A DNA stretch of 64,000 nucleotides, taken from NCBI GenBank assembly GCA_963931635.1, contig OZ007034.1, forward strand, positions 620,001 through 684,000, read 5' to 3'. This document shows, in pieces, positions 27,889-36,522 of this stretch. The notes beneath the pieces were generated by a model. The model did no database searches. It was not told the DNA's origin and saw only the letters and a program-made list of their open reading frames with translations. A program made the position numbers and the translations under genes. Origin of the DNA: Caccoplasma sp905210875 (GTDB lineage Bacteria > Bacteroidota > Bacteroidia > Bacteroidales > UBA11471). Within the stretch, counting starts at the first letter, position 1. Each line of letters starts with the position of its first letter.

Positions 27889-27963
27889 TGGGTGCTGAGG
27901 GATTCGAACCCCCGACCCTCTGCTTGTAAGGCAGATGCTCTGAACCAGCTGAGCTAAGCACCC
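27889..27963 (-). tRNA. tRNA-Val (anticodon UAC), copy 3 in transcription order
   Basis: The 75-base cloverleaf on the minus strand has acceptor GGGTGCT/AGCACCC, D stem GCTC/GAGC, anticodon loop CTTACAA (anticodon TAC) on stem TCTGC/GCAGA, and T loop GGTTCGAATCC. CCA is not encoded. It is identical to the two copies to its right. Confidence 0.98.
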
Positions 27964-28006
27964 GTGAATCCTATAAAGGAAAAATGCTTGTATTTTTTGA
28001 AAGGTG

Positions 28007-28081
28007 TGGGTGCTGAGGGATTCGAACCCCCGACCCTCTGCTTGTAAGGCAGATGCTCTGAACCAGCTGAGCTAAGCACCC
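28007..28081 (-). tRNA. tRNA-Val (anticodon UAC), copy 2
   Basis: Identical 75-base tRNA. It is separated by 43 bases from the next copy downstream and 110 from the one upstream. Its flanks form an inverted repeat (27991-28004 with 28080-28094). Confidence 0.98.
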
Positions 28082-28191
28082 TTTCAAAAAAATATGATTT
28101 CAAAAAATCCCAGTTTCTCTCTCGAAACTTTCGTTCTCTCTCAACTTCACGCCACACATATCTTCTATGGCACGGACTTGAAGCGTCGGCG

Positions 28192-28266
28192 TGGGTGCTG
28201 AGGGATTCGAACCCCCGACCCTCTGCTTGTAAGGCAGATGCTCTGAACCAGCTGAGCTAAGCACCC
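28192..28266 (-). tRNA. tRNA-Val (anticodon UAC), copy 1, promoter-proximal
   Basis: Identical 75-base tRNA, first to be transcribed. The promoter at 28294-28323 lies just upstream. Confidence 0.98.
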
Positions 28267-28293
28267 GATGAGTTCTTTGCTTTTAAAGCGATG

Positions 28294-28323
28294 CAAAGGT
28301 ACAAGAAATTTTCTACCGACAAA
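28294..28323 (-). promoter_or_regulatory. Promoter of the tRNA-Val cluster
   Basis: Minus-strand TTTG (28323-28320), 18 bases, TACCTTTG (28301-28294). The predicted start falls about 20 bases before the first tRNA. Confidence 0.65.
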
Positions 28324-28359
28324 ATAAAATCGCTTTTTTTCTTCAAAAAACTACAAATC

Positions 28360-28391
28360 TTTGTGAGAAACGAGCGGATATTGTACCTTTG
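28360..28391 (+). promoter_or_regulatory. Promoter of purB
   Basis: TTTG (28360-28363), 20 bases, TACCTTTG (28384-28391). It gives a leader of about 30 bases before the ATG at 28426 and supports that start. Confidence 0.75.
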
Positions 28392-28425
28392 CTTTTTTCA
28401 AAATCAAGCAAAAATCTTACAGAAC

Positions 28426-29772
28426 ATGGAATTGTCTTCGCTTACTGCCGTCTCTCCCATCGACGGTCGCTACCACAACAAAACCTCGGTACTCTCGGAA
28501 TATTTTTCGGAATATGCTCTTATTCGTTACCGGGTACGTGTCGAAGTTGAATATTTCATCGCCCTGTGCGAGCTTCCGCTTCCGCAACTCCAATCGTTGA
28601 GCCACGACCGGTTCGACGCACTCCGTGCCATATACAAAGAATTCTCTCCGGCCGACGCCGCCCGCGTAAAAGAAATCGAGAGCGTCACCAACCACGACGT
28701 CAAAGCCGTAGAATACTTCATCAAGGAAAAATTCGACGCACTGGGAGGTCTCGAAGCTTACAAGGAGTTTATCCACTTCGGGCTCACCTCGCAAGACATC
28801 AACAACACATCGGTACCCCTCTCCATCAAAGAGGCTCTCAACCAGGTCTACTACCCGATGCTCGACGAGCTCATCGCACAATGTCGTGCATACGCCGAAG
28901 CTTGGAAAGATATACCCATGCTGGCCAAGACCCACGGGCAACCGGCCTCGCCCACCCGCCTGGGCAAAGAGATGATGGTCTTTGTCTACCGTCTCGAACA
29001 GCAGGTCGCCTTACTGAAATCCACCCCCATCAGCGGGAAATTCGGCGGAGCCACAGGCAATTTCAATGCCCACCGCTTTGCCTACCCCGGCTATGACTGG
29101 CCCGCATTCGCAAAAAAATTTCTCGCCGAGAAACTGGGCATCGAACGAGAAATGTGGACTACACAGATATCGAACTACGACAATCTGGCGGCCCTCTTCG
29201 ATGGCCTGCGCCGCATCAACACGATACTCATCGACCTCGACCGCGACTTCTGGCAATACATCTCGATGGAATATTTCAAACAAAAAATCAAAGCCGGAGA
29301 GGTTGGGTCGAGTGCCATGCCGCACAAGGTAAACCCCATCGACTTTGAGAACTCCGAAGGCAACCTCGGTCTGGCCAACGCCATTCTCGGACATCTATCG
29401 ACAAAGCTTCCCATCTCGCGACTCCAACGCGACTTGACCGACTCGACCGTGCTGCGTAACATAGGAGTACCCATGGGTCACATACTCATTGCCCTGCAAA
29501 GCACCATGAAAGGGCTCGGCAAACTTCTGCTTAACGAAAAAGCCATCTACAACGACCTCGACAAGATGTGGAACGTCTGTGCCGAAGGTATCCAGACAAT
29601 TCTCCGCCGAGAAGGATACCCCAAACCCTACGAAGCGCTGAAAGCTCTCACCCGCACCAACAACATGGTCGACGAGAAAGCCATTCACGACTTTATCGAC
29701 ACACTCAACGTGAGCGATGCCGTAAAAGAAGAGTTGCGGGCCATCACGCCGCACAACTACACCGGCTTCTAA
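28426..29772 (+). CDS. purB: Adenylosuccinate lyase
   Basis: The protein has 448 residues from ATG 28426 (MELSSLTAVSPIDGRYHNKT); the longer open frame upstream covers the promoter and is not coding. It belongs to the fumarase/aspartase superfamily and cleaves SAICAR to AICAR and adenylosuccinate to AMP in purine synthesis. Visible motifs are PIDGRY near the N-terminus, TSQDINNT (ligand region), KTHGQPASPTRLGKE with the catalytic His, and the signature GSSAMPHKVNPIDFENSEGN with the catalytic Ser loop. The length is normal for the short bacterial form. It is monocistronic: own promoter, strong terminator at 29794, and alaS convergent beyond. Confidence 0.98.
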   Translation: MELSSLTAVSPIDGRYHNKTSVLSEYFSEYALIRYRVRVEVEYFIALCELPLPQLQSLSHDRFDALRAIYKEFSPADAARVKEIESVTNHDVKAVEYFIKEKFDALGGLEAYKEFIHFGLTSQDINNTSVPLSIKEALNQVYYPMLDELIAQCRAYAEAWKDIPMLAKTHGQPASPTRLGKEMMVFVYRLEQQVALLKSTPISGKFGGATGNFNAHRFAYPGYDWPAFAKKFLAEKLGIEREMWTTQISNYDNLAALFDGLRRINTILIDLDRDFWQYISMEYFKQKIKAGEVGSSAMPHKVNPIDFENSEGNLGLANAILGHLSTKLPISRLQRDLTDSTVLRNIGVPMGHILIALQSTMKGLGKLLLNEKAIYNDLDKMWNVCAEGIQTILRREGYPKPYEALKALTRTNNMVDEKAIHDFIDTLNVSDAVKEELRAITPHNYTGF

Positions 29773-29793
29773 GCTAAACATTCATCTCAATAG

Positions 29794-29836
29794 AACGAGA
29801 AGCGCCGCAAGGAGACTCCTTGCGGCGCTTCTCGTT
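29794..29836. terminator. Perfect 43-bp palindrome, bidirectional terminator between purB and alaS
   Basis: AACGAGAAGCGCCGCAAGGA pairs without mismatch with its complement around the central base 29815, and a short T-run follows (CGTTTTG). It lies 21 bases after the purB stop. Confidence 0.88.
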
Positions 29837-29882
29837 TTGCCCGGCCAGATACGTCCGACAAAGAGAGCCCCCGACTTTGGGT

Positions 29883-29917
29883 AAAAAAAGACGCTCCGTA
29901 CCGAAATACGAAGCGTC
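29883..29917 (-). terminator. Terminator of alaS
   Basis: On the minus strand GACGCTTCGTA pairs with TACGGAGCGTC around TTTCGG (one mismatch), followed by seven T. It lies 23 bases after the alaS stop. Confidence 0.85.
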
Positions 29918-29940
29918 GATATGAAAATAAATGTATATCT

Positions 29941-32565
29941 CTACTTGGTAACTGCTGCAACAATCTCATCAACAGCAACAGAGAGACCTTCGGGATTTTT
30001 ACCTCCGGCCTGGGCAAAATGAGGTTGACCACCGCCACCACCCTGAATGTGCTTGGCAGCATTGCGCACCAAAGTTGATGCGCTCAACCCGGCAGCCACC
30101 AGATCGTCGCTCAACGCAACGGTCAGCAACGGTTTGCCCGACACATCGGTAGTACCGGCCACGAACAGGAAATGGTCGGACTTTTCACCTCGCAACTGGA
30201 AGGCAAGATTTTTCACCACATCGGGAGCCAAGGTTATTTTAAGCGGCATGACACTCACACCGTTGATCATCTGTACGTTTTCGAGCAGACGTTTTTTCAA
30301 CTCCTGCAACTGAGCCTTGGCAAAGGCCTCGGCCTGTTTCTTCAACTCGGCATTCTCCTCGACAGTGCGACGTATGGCAGCCATCACATCAGGAGCATTG
30401 TTCAACGACGTGCGTATCATGGAGAGAGTGTCAAGAAGACTATCCATATACATCTCGGTACGAGCGGCTGTAATGGCCTCGATACGACGTATGCCGGCAG
30501 CAGTCGAACTTTCGGAGAGGATATGTATCATACCTATCTGTCCGGTATTGGCCACGTGAGTACCACCACAAAGCTCTATCGACGAGCCGTAACGTATCAC
30601 ACGCACCTCTTCGCCATATTTCTCACCGAAGAGTGCCATGGCTCCCATGGCCTTAGCCTCGGCAATGGGCACCGAACGGTGTTCGTCGAGAGGAAGACAA
30701 GCACGAACCTTTTCATTGGCCAGACGCTCTACCTTACGCAACTCCTCGTCGGTGACCTTCTGGAAATGCGAGAAATCAAAGCGCAGCGAGTGAGGCGACA
30801 CATAAGAACCTTTCTGTTCAACATGTTTGCCCAACACTTCGCGCAAAGCCTCGTGAAGGAGGTGAGTGGCGGTGTGGTTGCATGCCGTAGCCAGTCGGTC
30901 AGCCGCATTGACTTCGGCACGGAATGTACCGGAGATGTCCGTCGGCAACGCTTCGGCAATGTGTACGGCTAGGTTGTTTTCGCGCTTGGTATTGACAATA
31001 TTTATAACTTCTCCGTTTTCCGAGGTCAGTTTACCGGTATCACCTACCTGACCACCCATCTCGGCATAGAACGGCGTAACCGAAAGCACCAGCTGGTAAT
31101 AGTCCTTGTTTTTCTGGCGAATCTTGCGATAGCGCAAAATTTCGGTGTCACAAGTAAGGAGGTCGTAGCCTACAAACTGTTGTTCGCCCTCGCGCAGCAC
31201 CACCCAGTCGCCGGTCTCCACGGCAGCTGCATTACGCGCACGCTCTTTCTGTTCCTGCATACGACGGTTGAAAACCTCAATATCGACTTTCAGCCCGTTT
31301 TCTTTCAGAATAAGCTCGGTCAGGTCGAGGGGGAAGCCGTAGGTATCGTACAAGACAAAGGCATCGTCGCCGCTGATACAGTCTTTTCCGGCGGCTCTCG
31401 TATCGGCCATCACCTTGTCGAGCAGGCGTATGCCCGTAGAGAGGGTGCGCAGGAAAGCTTCTTCTTCTTCCTTGATAACCTTCTCGATAAGATCTTTTTG
31501 CATCGCCAACTCGGGATAGGCATCACCCATCGTTTCGATAAGCGTGGGCAACAACTTGTATATAAAGGGCTGCTGGAAACCGAGGAAGGTGTAGCCATAA
31601 CGCACGGCACGGCGCAAAATGCGGCGTATCACATAACCGGCCTTGGCATTGGAGGGCAACTGTCCGTCGGTAATCGAGAAGGCAATCGTGCGCACGTGGT
31701 CGGCAATCACCCGCATGGCAACGTCGCAACGGGCGTCGTCGCCGTAGGTCTTCCCGGCCAGGCGGCCGATGGCCCCAATCAGTGGCTGGAACACATCGGT
31801 ATCGTAGTTCGACGTTTTACCCTGCAAGGCCATACAGAGGCGTTCAAAGCCCATACCGGTATCGATAACCTTGGCGGGCAGCGGTTCGAGCGAACCGTCG
31901 GCCTTGCGGTTGTACTGCATGAATACGAGGTTCCATATTTCGATAACCTGCGGGTGGCTCTGGTTGACCAGCGTAAGACCGTCGACAGCAGCCCGCTCGG
32001 CATCGCTGCGCAGGTCGATGTGGATTTCGGAGCAGGGGCCGCAGGGTCCTGTATCGCCCATCTCCCAGAAGTTGTCATGGCGGTTGCCGTTGATGATGTG
32101 CGAAGCGGGCAGGTGTTTTTCCCAGTAGGAAGCCGCCTCGTTATCGCGTTCAAGCCCTTCGGGAGCATATCCTTCAAAAACTGTCGCATAAAGACGGTCA
32201 GGATCGATTTTCAACACATCTACCAGATATTCCCAGGCCCAGTCGATAGCCTCTTTCTTGAAATAATCGCCAAACGACCAGTTTCCCAACATTTCAAACA
32301 TGGTGTGATGGTAGGTGTCCAGACCCACCTCTTCGAGGTCGTTGTGCTTACCGCTCACACGCAGGCATTTTTGCGAGTCGGCGACACGGCGGTATTTGGC
32401 CGGAGCATTTCCCAAAATAATATCTTTGAACTGGTTCATACCCGCATTGGTAAACATCAACGTGGGGTCGTCCTTGATGACCATCGGAGCCGAAGGCACA
32501 ATCTGATGGTGTTTCGAGGCAAAAAAGTCTTTAAAAGACTCACGAATTTCCTTAGCAGTAAGCAT
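29941..32565 (-). CDS. alaS: Alanyl-tRNA synthetase
   Basis: The 874-residue protein is full length. The class II catalytic core starts MLTAKEIRESFKDFFASKHH and includes PTLMFTNAGMNQFKDI and VGLDTYHHTMFEMLGNWSFG. The editing domain carries HTATHLLHEALR (zinc-binding HxxxH) and ELCGGTHVANTGQIG. The C-Ala region ends with the glycine-rich GGGGGQPHFAQAGG. The enzyme charges tRNA-Ala in the cytoplasm. It is divergent from the M23 peptidase gene across 168 bases with overlapping promoters, and convergent with purB. Confidence 0.99.
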   Translation of the reverse strand: MLTAKEIRESFKDFFASKHHQIVPSAPMVIKDDPTLMFTNAGMNQFKDIILGNAPAKYRRVADSQKCLRVSGKHNDLEEVGLDTYHHTMFEMLGNWSFGDYFKKEAIDWAWEYLVDVLKIDPDRLYATVFEGYAPEGLERDNEAASYWEKHLPASHIINGNRHDNFWEMGDTGPCGPCSEIHIDLRSDAERAAVDGLTLVNQSHPQVIEIWNLVFMQYNRKADGSLEPLPAKVIDTGMGFERLCMALQGKTSNYDTDVFQPLIGAIGRLAGKTYGDDARCDVAMRVIADHVRTIAFSITDGQLPSNAKAGYVIRRILRRAVRYGYTFLGFQQPFIYKLLPTLIETMGDAYPELAMQKDLIEKVIKEEEEAFLRTLSTGIRLLDKVMADTRAAGKDCISGDDAFVLYDTYGFPLDLTELILKENGLKVDIEVFNRRMQEQKERARNAAAVETGDWVVLREGEQQFVGYDLLTCDTEILRYRKIRQKNKDYYQLVLSVTPFYAEMGGQVGDTGKLTSENGEVINIVNTKRENNLAVHIAEALPTDISGTFRAEVNAADRLATACNHTATHLLHEALREVLGKHVEQKGSYVSPHSLRFDFSHFQKVTDEELRKVERLANEKVRACLPLDEHRSVPIAEAKAMGAMALFGEKYGEEVRVIRYGSSIELCGGTHVANTGQIGMIHILSESSTAAGIRRIEAITAARTEMYMDSLLDTLSMIRTSLNNAPDVMAAIRRTVEENAELKKQAEAFAKAQLQELKKRLLENVQMINGVSVMPLKITLAPDVVKNLAFQLRGEKSDHFLFVAGTTDVSGKPLLTVALSDDLVAAGLSASTLVRNAAKHIQGGGGGQPHFAQAGGKNPEGLSVAVDEIVAAVTK

Positions 32566-32614
32566 ATCGTACGTTTTAAATATTCAAAAGAAAAAAAGGA
32601 TTTCACCTTTTGCG

Positions 32615-32646
32615 TTTGCAAAAATAGCCCAAAAATATTATTTTTG
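32615..32646 (+). promoter_or_regulatory. Promoter of the M23 peptidase-MerR operon
   Basis: TTTG (32615-32618), exactly 20 bases, TATTTTTG (32639-32646). The leader to ATG 32734 is about 80 bases. It overlaps the alaS promoter on the other strand. Confidence 0.7.
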
Positions 32647-32659
32647 CGGAGATTGCAAG
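32630..32659 (-). promoter_or_regulatory. Putative alaS promoter
   Basis: Minus-strand CTTG (32659-32656), 18 bases, TATTTTTG (32637-32630). The -7 element is shared base for base with the interior of the divergent promoter. Confidence 0.45.
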
Positions 32660-32733
32660 TAAAAAATCGCGGGTCAGTCTGTTTTTGCACCGATAAAAGG
32701 CAATAACCGGCAAAGATTGGCAGCAACCTGTTT

Positions 32734-33705
32734 ATGGCAAGAAAAGTTTTCTATAAATATAACCCCAACACCCTTTCATACGAGCGCATATATCCGTCGA
32801 CTGGCGCCCGCATCTGGTCGATATGCAAATATCTGCTGATAAGTCTGTTGCTGGGTATCGGCATTTTCCTCATCTTCTACCATTTCTTCGAGTCGCCACG
32901 CGAGAAAAAACTGCGGGAAGACAATGAACAGATGGCTACCCAGTACCGCATACTCTCCCACCGGCTCGACGAAGCGCTGGAAGTCATGGGCGACGTACAG
33001 CAACGCGACGACAACCTTTACCGCGTCATCATGCAGGCCAACCCCATCGACAGCAAGGCACGCAATGCTGGCATCGACAACGACTCACACTACCGCGACC
33101 TGCAAAACCTTCCCAATGCCGACCTCATTATTTCATCGACCAAGAAACTCGACCTGCTGCGTCGCCAGCTCTATGTGCAAAGCACCTCTTTCAACGAAGT
33201 GGCCGAGATGGTGAAGCAGAACGACGACCGCATCAGCCGCATGCCCGCCATACAGCCCATATCCAACAAAGACCTGAAACGCACCGCTTCGGGCTACGGC
33301 TGGCGCATCGACCCGATATACCACACCCGCAAGTTCCATGCAGGCATGGACTTCTCGGCCAACACCGGCACGCCGGTATATGCCACCGCCAACGGCACGG
33401 TAACCTTCACCGGCTGGAAACAGGGCTACGGCAACACCGTCATCATCGACCACGGATACAACTACCGCACGCTCTACGGCCACCTGAGTAAAATCGACAC
33501 TCGACGAGGGAAAAAGGTGGTGCGTGGGGAGGTCATCGCCAAGGTGGGAAGCACCGGAAAATCGACCGGCCCGCACCTGCACTATGAGGTTATCTACAAG
33601 GGGAAACACCAGAATCCTATCAATTACTACTTCTTCGACCTCTCGCCCGAAGACTACGACCTCATGATACAGATAGCCGAAAACAGCGGTCTGGTAATGG
33701 ATTAA
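32734..33705 (+). CDS. M23-family peptidoglycan endopeptidase (LytM domain), membrane-anchored
   Basis: The 323-residue protein has a short cytoplasmic N-terminus, one membrane helix (about 32-50, LLISLLLGIGIFLIFYHFF), a coiled-coil segment (about 55-105, EKKLREDNEQMATQYRILSH) and a C-terminal LytM domain (about 195-300). The zinc ligands appear as HAGMD and HLHYE (GPHLHYEVI). Related enzymes cut peptide cross-bridges of peptidoglycan in elongation or division. The MerR gene starts 17 bases downstream in the same operon. The divergent neighbour is alaS. Confidence 0.92.
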   Translation: MARKVFYKYNPNTLSYERIYPSTGARIWSICKYLLISLLLGIGIFLIFYHFFESPREKKLREDNEQMATQYRILSHRLDEALEVMGDVQQRDDNLYRVIMQANPIDSKARNAGIDNDSHYRDLQNLPNADLIISSTKKLDLLRRQLYVQSTSFNEVAEMVKQNDDRISRMPAIQPISNKDLKRTASGYGWRIDPIYHTRKFHAGMDFSANTGTPVYATANGTVTFTGWKQGYGNTVIIDHGYNYRTLYGHLSKIDTRRGKKVVRGEVIAKVGSTGKSTGPHLHYEVIYKGKHQNPINYYFFDLSPEDYDLMIQIAENSGLVMD

Positions 33706-33721
33706 TCATCGAGAAGCTACC

Positions 33722-34204
33722 ATGCCAAAGCAAGAACTCCCCCCAAAAATGTTCTACACCATTGCCGAGGTTGCGCAACACTACGGCATCAACGAGTCGA
33801 CCTTGCGATTTTGGGAAAAAGAGTTTGACATCATTGCCCCGAAACGGTCGGACAACCGCCGGAAAATACGGGCCTACACTCCGCAGGACGTGCGCAACAT
33901 AGGCCTCATCTACCATCTGCTCAAAGAACAGGGGCTCACCCTCAGCGGCGCCAAGGAGCGACTGAAAAGGAATGCGAAGAAGACCGGGAATCTTTACGAC
34001 GTCGTCTCGCGCCTGCAAGCCATTCGGAATGAACTCTCGGCCGTATGCCGCGAATTAAATGCGCTCTCGCTACCGGCCGACATCGCAAAAGAGCCAAGCA
34101 CAGATAACGACGGGGAAGAAAACACAGAGCCACACATCGCACCCAAAGAAGAAGGAGAAACTCCCAACGATTTGTTTGGTCCACAGCGGCCCGACAAGCC
34201 CTGA
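33722..34204 (+). CDS. MerR-family transcriptional regulator
   Basis: The 160-residue protein has an N-terminal winged helix-turn-helix at about 12-80 (YTIAEVAQHYGINESTLRFW, then RAYTPQDVRNIGLIYHLLKE). A short helix follows (NLYDVVSRLQAIRNELSAVC), then an acidic disordered tail. The effector-binding part is short and has no metal-ligand cysteine cluster, so the signal is unknown. It is co-transcribed with the M23 peptidase and may control it or a larger regulon. It is convergent with the VanZ-like gene (10 bases between stops). Confidence 0.88.
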   Translation: MPKQELPPKMFYTIAEVAQHYGINESTLRFWEKEFDIIAPKRSDNRRKIRAYTPQDVRNIGLIYHLLKEQGLTLSGAKERLKRNAKKTGNLYDVVSRLQAIRNELSAVCRELNALSLPADIAKEPSTDNDGEENTEPHIAPKEEGETPNDLFGPQRPDKP

Positions 34205-34214
34205 CAAACCGTCG

Positions 34215-34643
34215 CTACATTTTCCGAGGCTTTTCCAAAAGGAATGCCGGCAGAAACCGCGAAACAAACGGCACCAGATAACGCCCCGACCACGCTCCGG
34301 CCAGCACACCGAGCGCATTGGCCACCCAATCCCACCAATCACCGGTGCGGTAAGTGGTGCAGTACATTTGCAGCAACTCCACCTCTCCTCCGAACACCAC
34401 ACACAAGAAAAGCCCCCACACCAGGCGACTGCGGAAGCGTTTTTGCGACAGAGACTGCCGGTAAACATCGAGATAGAATGCCAGCATGACCCCCAGGTAC
34501 ATGATAAAATGAACTATCTTATCGGCATGGGGTATGCGCGGCATATCGTCGGGGGCAGAGGTGCGGGCCAGCGAGAGATAGAGTATGGCCGCCACGACAA
34601 GCAGCGTAAAAAGATATTTCTTCAACCAAACAATCAGATTCAT
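34215..34643 (-). CDS. VanZ-like small membrane protein
   Basis: The 142-residue protein has about four membrane helices (8-26, 45-62, 75-92, 108-125). The VanZ-type segments are visible: LPHADKIVH-like PHADKIVHFIMYLGVM, and the acidic loop with TGDWWDWVANALGVLAG. VanZ relatives are linked to glycopeptide or lipid-II-targeting resistance in some bacteria, but most are of unknown role. A -7 like TACCTTTG lies upstream at 34676-34669 without a clear -33 element. Confidence 0.8.
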   Translation of the reverse strand: MNLIVWLKKYLFTLLVVAAILYLSLARTSAPDDMPRIPHADKIVHFIMYLGVMLAFYLDVYRQSLSQKRFRSRLVWGLFLCVVFGGEVELLQMYCTTYRTGDWWDWVANALGVLAGAWSGRYLVPFVSRFLPAFLLEKPRKM

Positions 34644-34723
34644 TGTTCCTGAATTAGTGATAGCGACACAAAGGTATCATTTTTTATTTTAATAAAACGG
34701 CAGAGAAGATAAATAACAAATAG

Positions 34724-34753
34724 TTTGATTTTGATAAAAAATTATTACATTTG
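34724..34753 (+). promoter_or_regulatory. Putative promoter of the NSS transporter gene
   Basis: TTTG (34724-34727), 18 bases, TACATTTG (34746-34753), about 40 bases before ATG 34794. A second TACATTTG occurs at 34764-34771 without a -33 partner. Confidence 0.55.
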
Positions 34754-34793
34754 TACACATCTTTACATTTGTCTTACAGAAACTGAAACAAAT

Positions 34794-36140
34794 ATGGGAC
34801 AAAGAGCCTCATTCAGCACCAAACTGGGTGTCATCGCCGCCACCGCCGGTTCCTCGATAGGACTGGGAAACATCTGGCGTTTCCCCTACGAAACCGGACA
34901 AAACGGGGGCGCCGCATTCATACTCATCTACATTGTCTGTGTCCTGTTACTGGCCATGCCGGTAATGATAGCCGAGTTTGTCATCGGCCGGGGTTCCCGC
35001 ACCAACGCCTCGCACGCCTTTAACAAACTGGCGCCGGGCTCCTGGTGGAAACTCATCGGCTACATCTGCATCTCGGCGCCGGTAATCATCGTGGGCTTCT
35101 ACTTTGTCATCTCGGGGTGGACTCTCGAGTATGTCGTACAATCACTCACACCGGGGGGCATGACAGCACAATCGGCCGAAGCCTACTCTGCCGAATTCAA
35201 CCAGTTCATCGCCTCGCCGCTCAAACCGCTGGTATGGGTAATCATCTTCATCTGCATCAACCACATCATACTCATGCGAGGGGTGAACAGCGGCATCGAA
35301 AAAGCCTCAAACATACTTATGCCGGTGCTGTTTCTCATACTCCTCATCTTCTGCATACGTTCCATCTTCCTGCCGGGATTTGACGAGGGTATGAAATTTC
35401 TCTTCATGCCCGACTTCTCCAAAATCACACCCAATGTCGTACTGAGAGCCATGGGGCAGGCCTTTTTCTCAATGAGCGTAGGCATGGGTATCCTCATCAC
35501 CTATGCCTCGTACTACGCCAAGGAGACCAACCTCACCCGCGTGGCAGCCACCGTGGCCACCTTCGACACACTGGTCGCCATACTGGCCGGCATCATCATC
35601 TTCCCGACGGTCTTCACCTTCGGAATAAGCCCTTCGCAAGGACCCGAGCTCATATTCATCACCCTGCCCAACCTCTTTGCCCAGATGCAACTGGGATGGC
35701 TGTGGTCGTCGCTCTTCTTCGTCCTGGTATCGCTGGCAGCCCTCACCTCGACCATCTCGCTGAGTGAGGTCTCCATCGCGTTCCTGCAAGATGCACGAGG
35801 CTACTCCCGCCACAAAGCCACCGCCATCATGACCGGCATATACATCGTGCTGGCCAGCCTCTGCTCCCTCTCGTTCGGGGCATTGAACGGCATACGCATT
35901 TTCGGTCTCACCATCTTCGACTTTTGCGACTTTCTCTCGTCGAATATCCTTCTACCGGCGGGCGGACTCTTCATTTCGATATTCGTTGGGTGGAAAATCG
36001 ACCAGAAATTTGTGCGCCGCGAGCTCTACAACGGCAGCGACTCGGCCGGATGGTACTACAAGCCCCTGCTCTTCTGCCTGAGGTTCATCGCTCCCATATC
36101 AATCTTCCTGATATTCCTGTCGGGAATACATCTGCTCTGA
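34794..36140 (+). CDS. Sodium-dependent transporter, neurotransmitter:sodium symporter (NSS) family
   Basis: The protein has 448 residues from ATG 34794 (MGQRASFSTKLGVIAATAGS); the upstream extension runs through the promoter and is rejected. The unwound TM1 substrate/sodium motif GSSIGLGNIWRFPY and the following QNGGAAFILIY are diagnostic. About 11-12 helices are visible, as in bacterial MhsT/LeuT-type carriers. It imports an amino acid or related amine with sodium; the substrate is not readable. The small 36148 gene begins 7 bases after the stop. Confidence 0.93.
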   Translation: MGQRASFSTKLGVIAATAGSSIGLGNIWRFPYETGQNGGAAFILIYIVCVLLLAMPVMIAEFVIGRGSRTNASHAFNKLAPGSWWKLIGYICISAPVIIVGFYFVISGWTLEYVVQSLTPGGMTAQSAEAYSAEFNQFIASPLKPLVWVIIFICINHIILMRGVNSGIEKASNILMPVLFLILLIFCIRSIFLPGFDEGMKFLFMPDFSKITPNVVLRAMGQAFFSMSVGMGILITYASYYAKETNLTRVAATVATFDTLVAILAGIIIFPTVFTFGISPSQGPELIFITLPNLFAQMQLGWLWSSLFFVLVSLAALTSTISLSEVSIAFLQDARGYSRHKATAIMTGIYIVLASLCSLSFGALNGIRIFGLTIFDFCDFLSSNILLPAGGLFISIFVGWKIDQKFVRRELYNGSDSAGWYYKPLLFCLRFIAPISIFLIFLSGIHLL

Positions 36141-36147
36141 CAACACC

Positions 36148-36426
36148 ATGTACAACGACGATCCGCAACGGCTGTGGCATTTCTCGCGCGGCGAACGCAT
36201 CGCCGTCGTCGTGCTGTTGATAGCCATCGCCGCCACGCTGCTGGCCCGGCGCTACCTGCACCGCAGTCCCGACATCGGCCTGTGCGACACGACATGGCTA
36301 CAAGAAGAGGTACCGGCCTTTGAAGAGCAGCTCGTCCGACCCGAAAAAACGTCAAAAAAAGAGAAGACCTATCGTCCCAAACAACAAAAGCTGCAACCTA
36401 TCGAACAGGAAATTCCGGCCGAATGA
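36148..36426 (+). CDS. Small single-pass membrane protein, possible ComEA-like N-terminal remnant
   Basis: The 92-residue protein has WHFSRGERIAVVVLLIAIAA: a short basic N-terminus then one membrane helix (about 18-34). A charged tail rich in Lys, Gln and Glu follows. The start resembles Bacteroidetes helix-hairpin-helix (ComEA-like) proteins, which begin with an aromatic segment, GER and a helix. Here no DNA-binding hairpin follows. It could be a shortened relative or an unrelated protein. It sits 7 bases after the transporter and 96 before folP. Confidence 0.55.
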   Translation: MYNDDPQRLWHFSRGERIAVVVLLIAIAATLLARRYLHRSPDIGLCDTTWLQEEVPAFEEQLVRPEKTSKKEKTYRPKQQKLQPIEQEIPAE

Positions 36427-36522
36427 CAACCCGACGGCCACGATGCAAAAAATCTCTTCCGAGGTATAGGTATTTTCAACGAAAAAGAAGTATCTTCGTC
36501 GGGAAATAAACACTCCCGCACG

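Noticed and set aside
27889..28266. Three near-identical 75-base units that could be mistaken for a CRISPR array
   Set aside because: Each folds as a complete tRNA-Val(UAC); spacers are unequal (43 and 110 bases) and no cas genes are present. Small open frames across them are tRNA shadows.
31180..32706. 508-codon plus-strand open frame opposite alaS
   Set aside because: It lies wholly opposite the conserved catalytic half of alaS and extends through the alaS promoter; no family motif is present.
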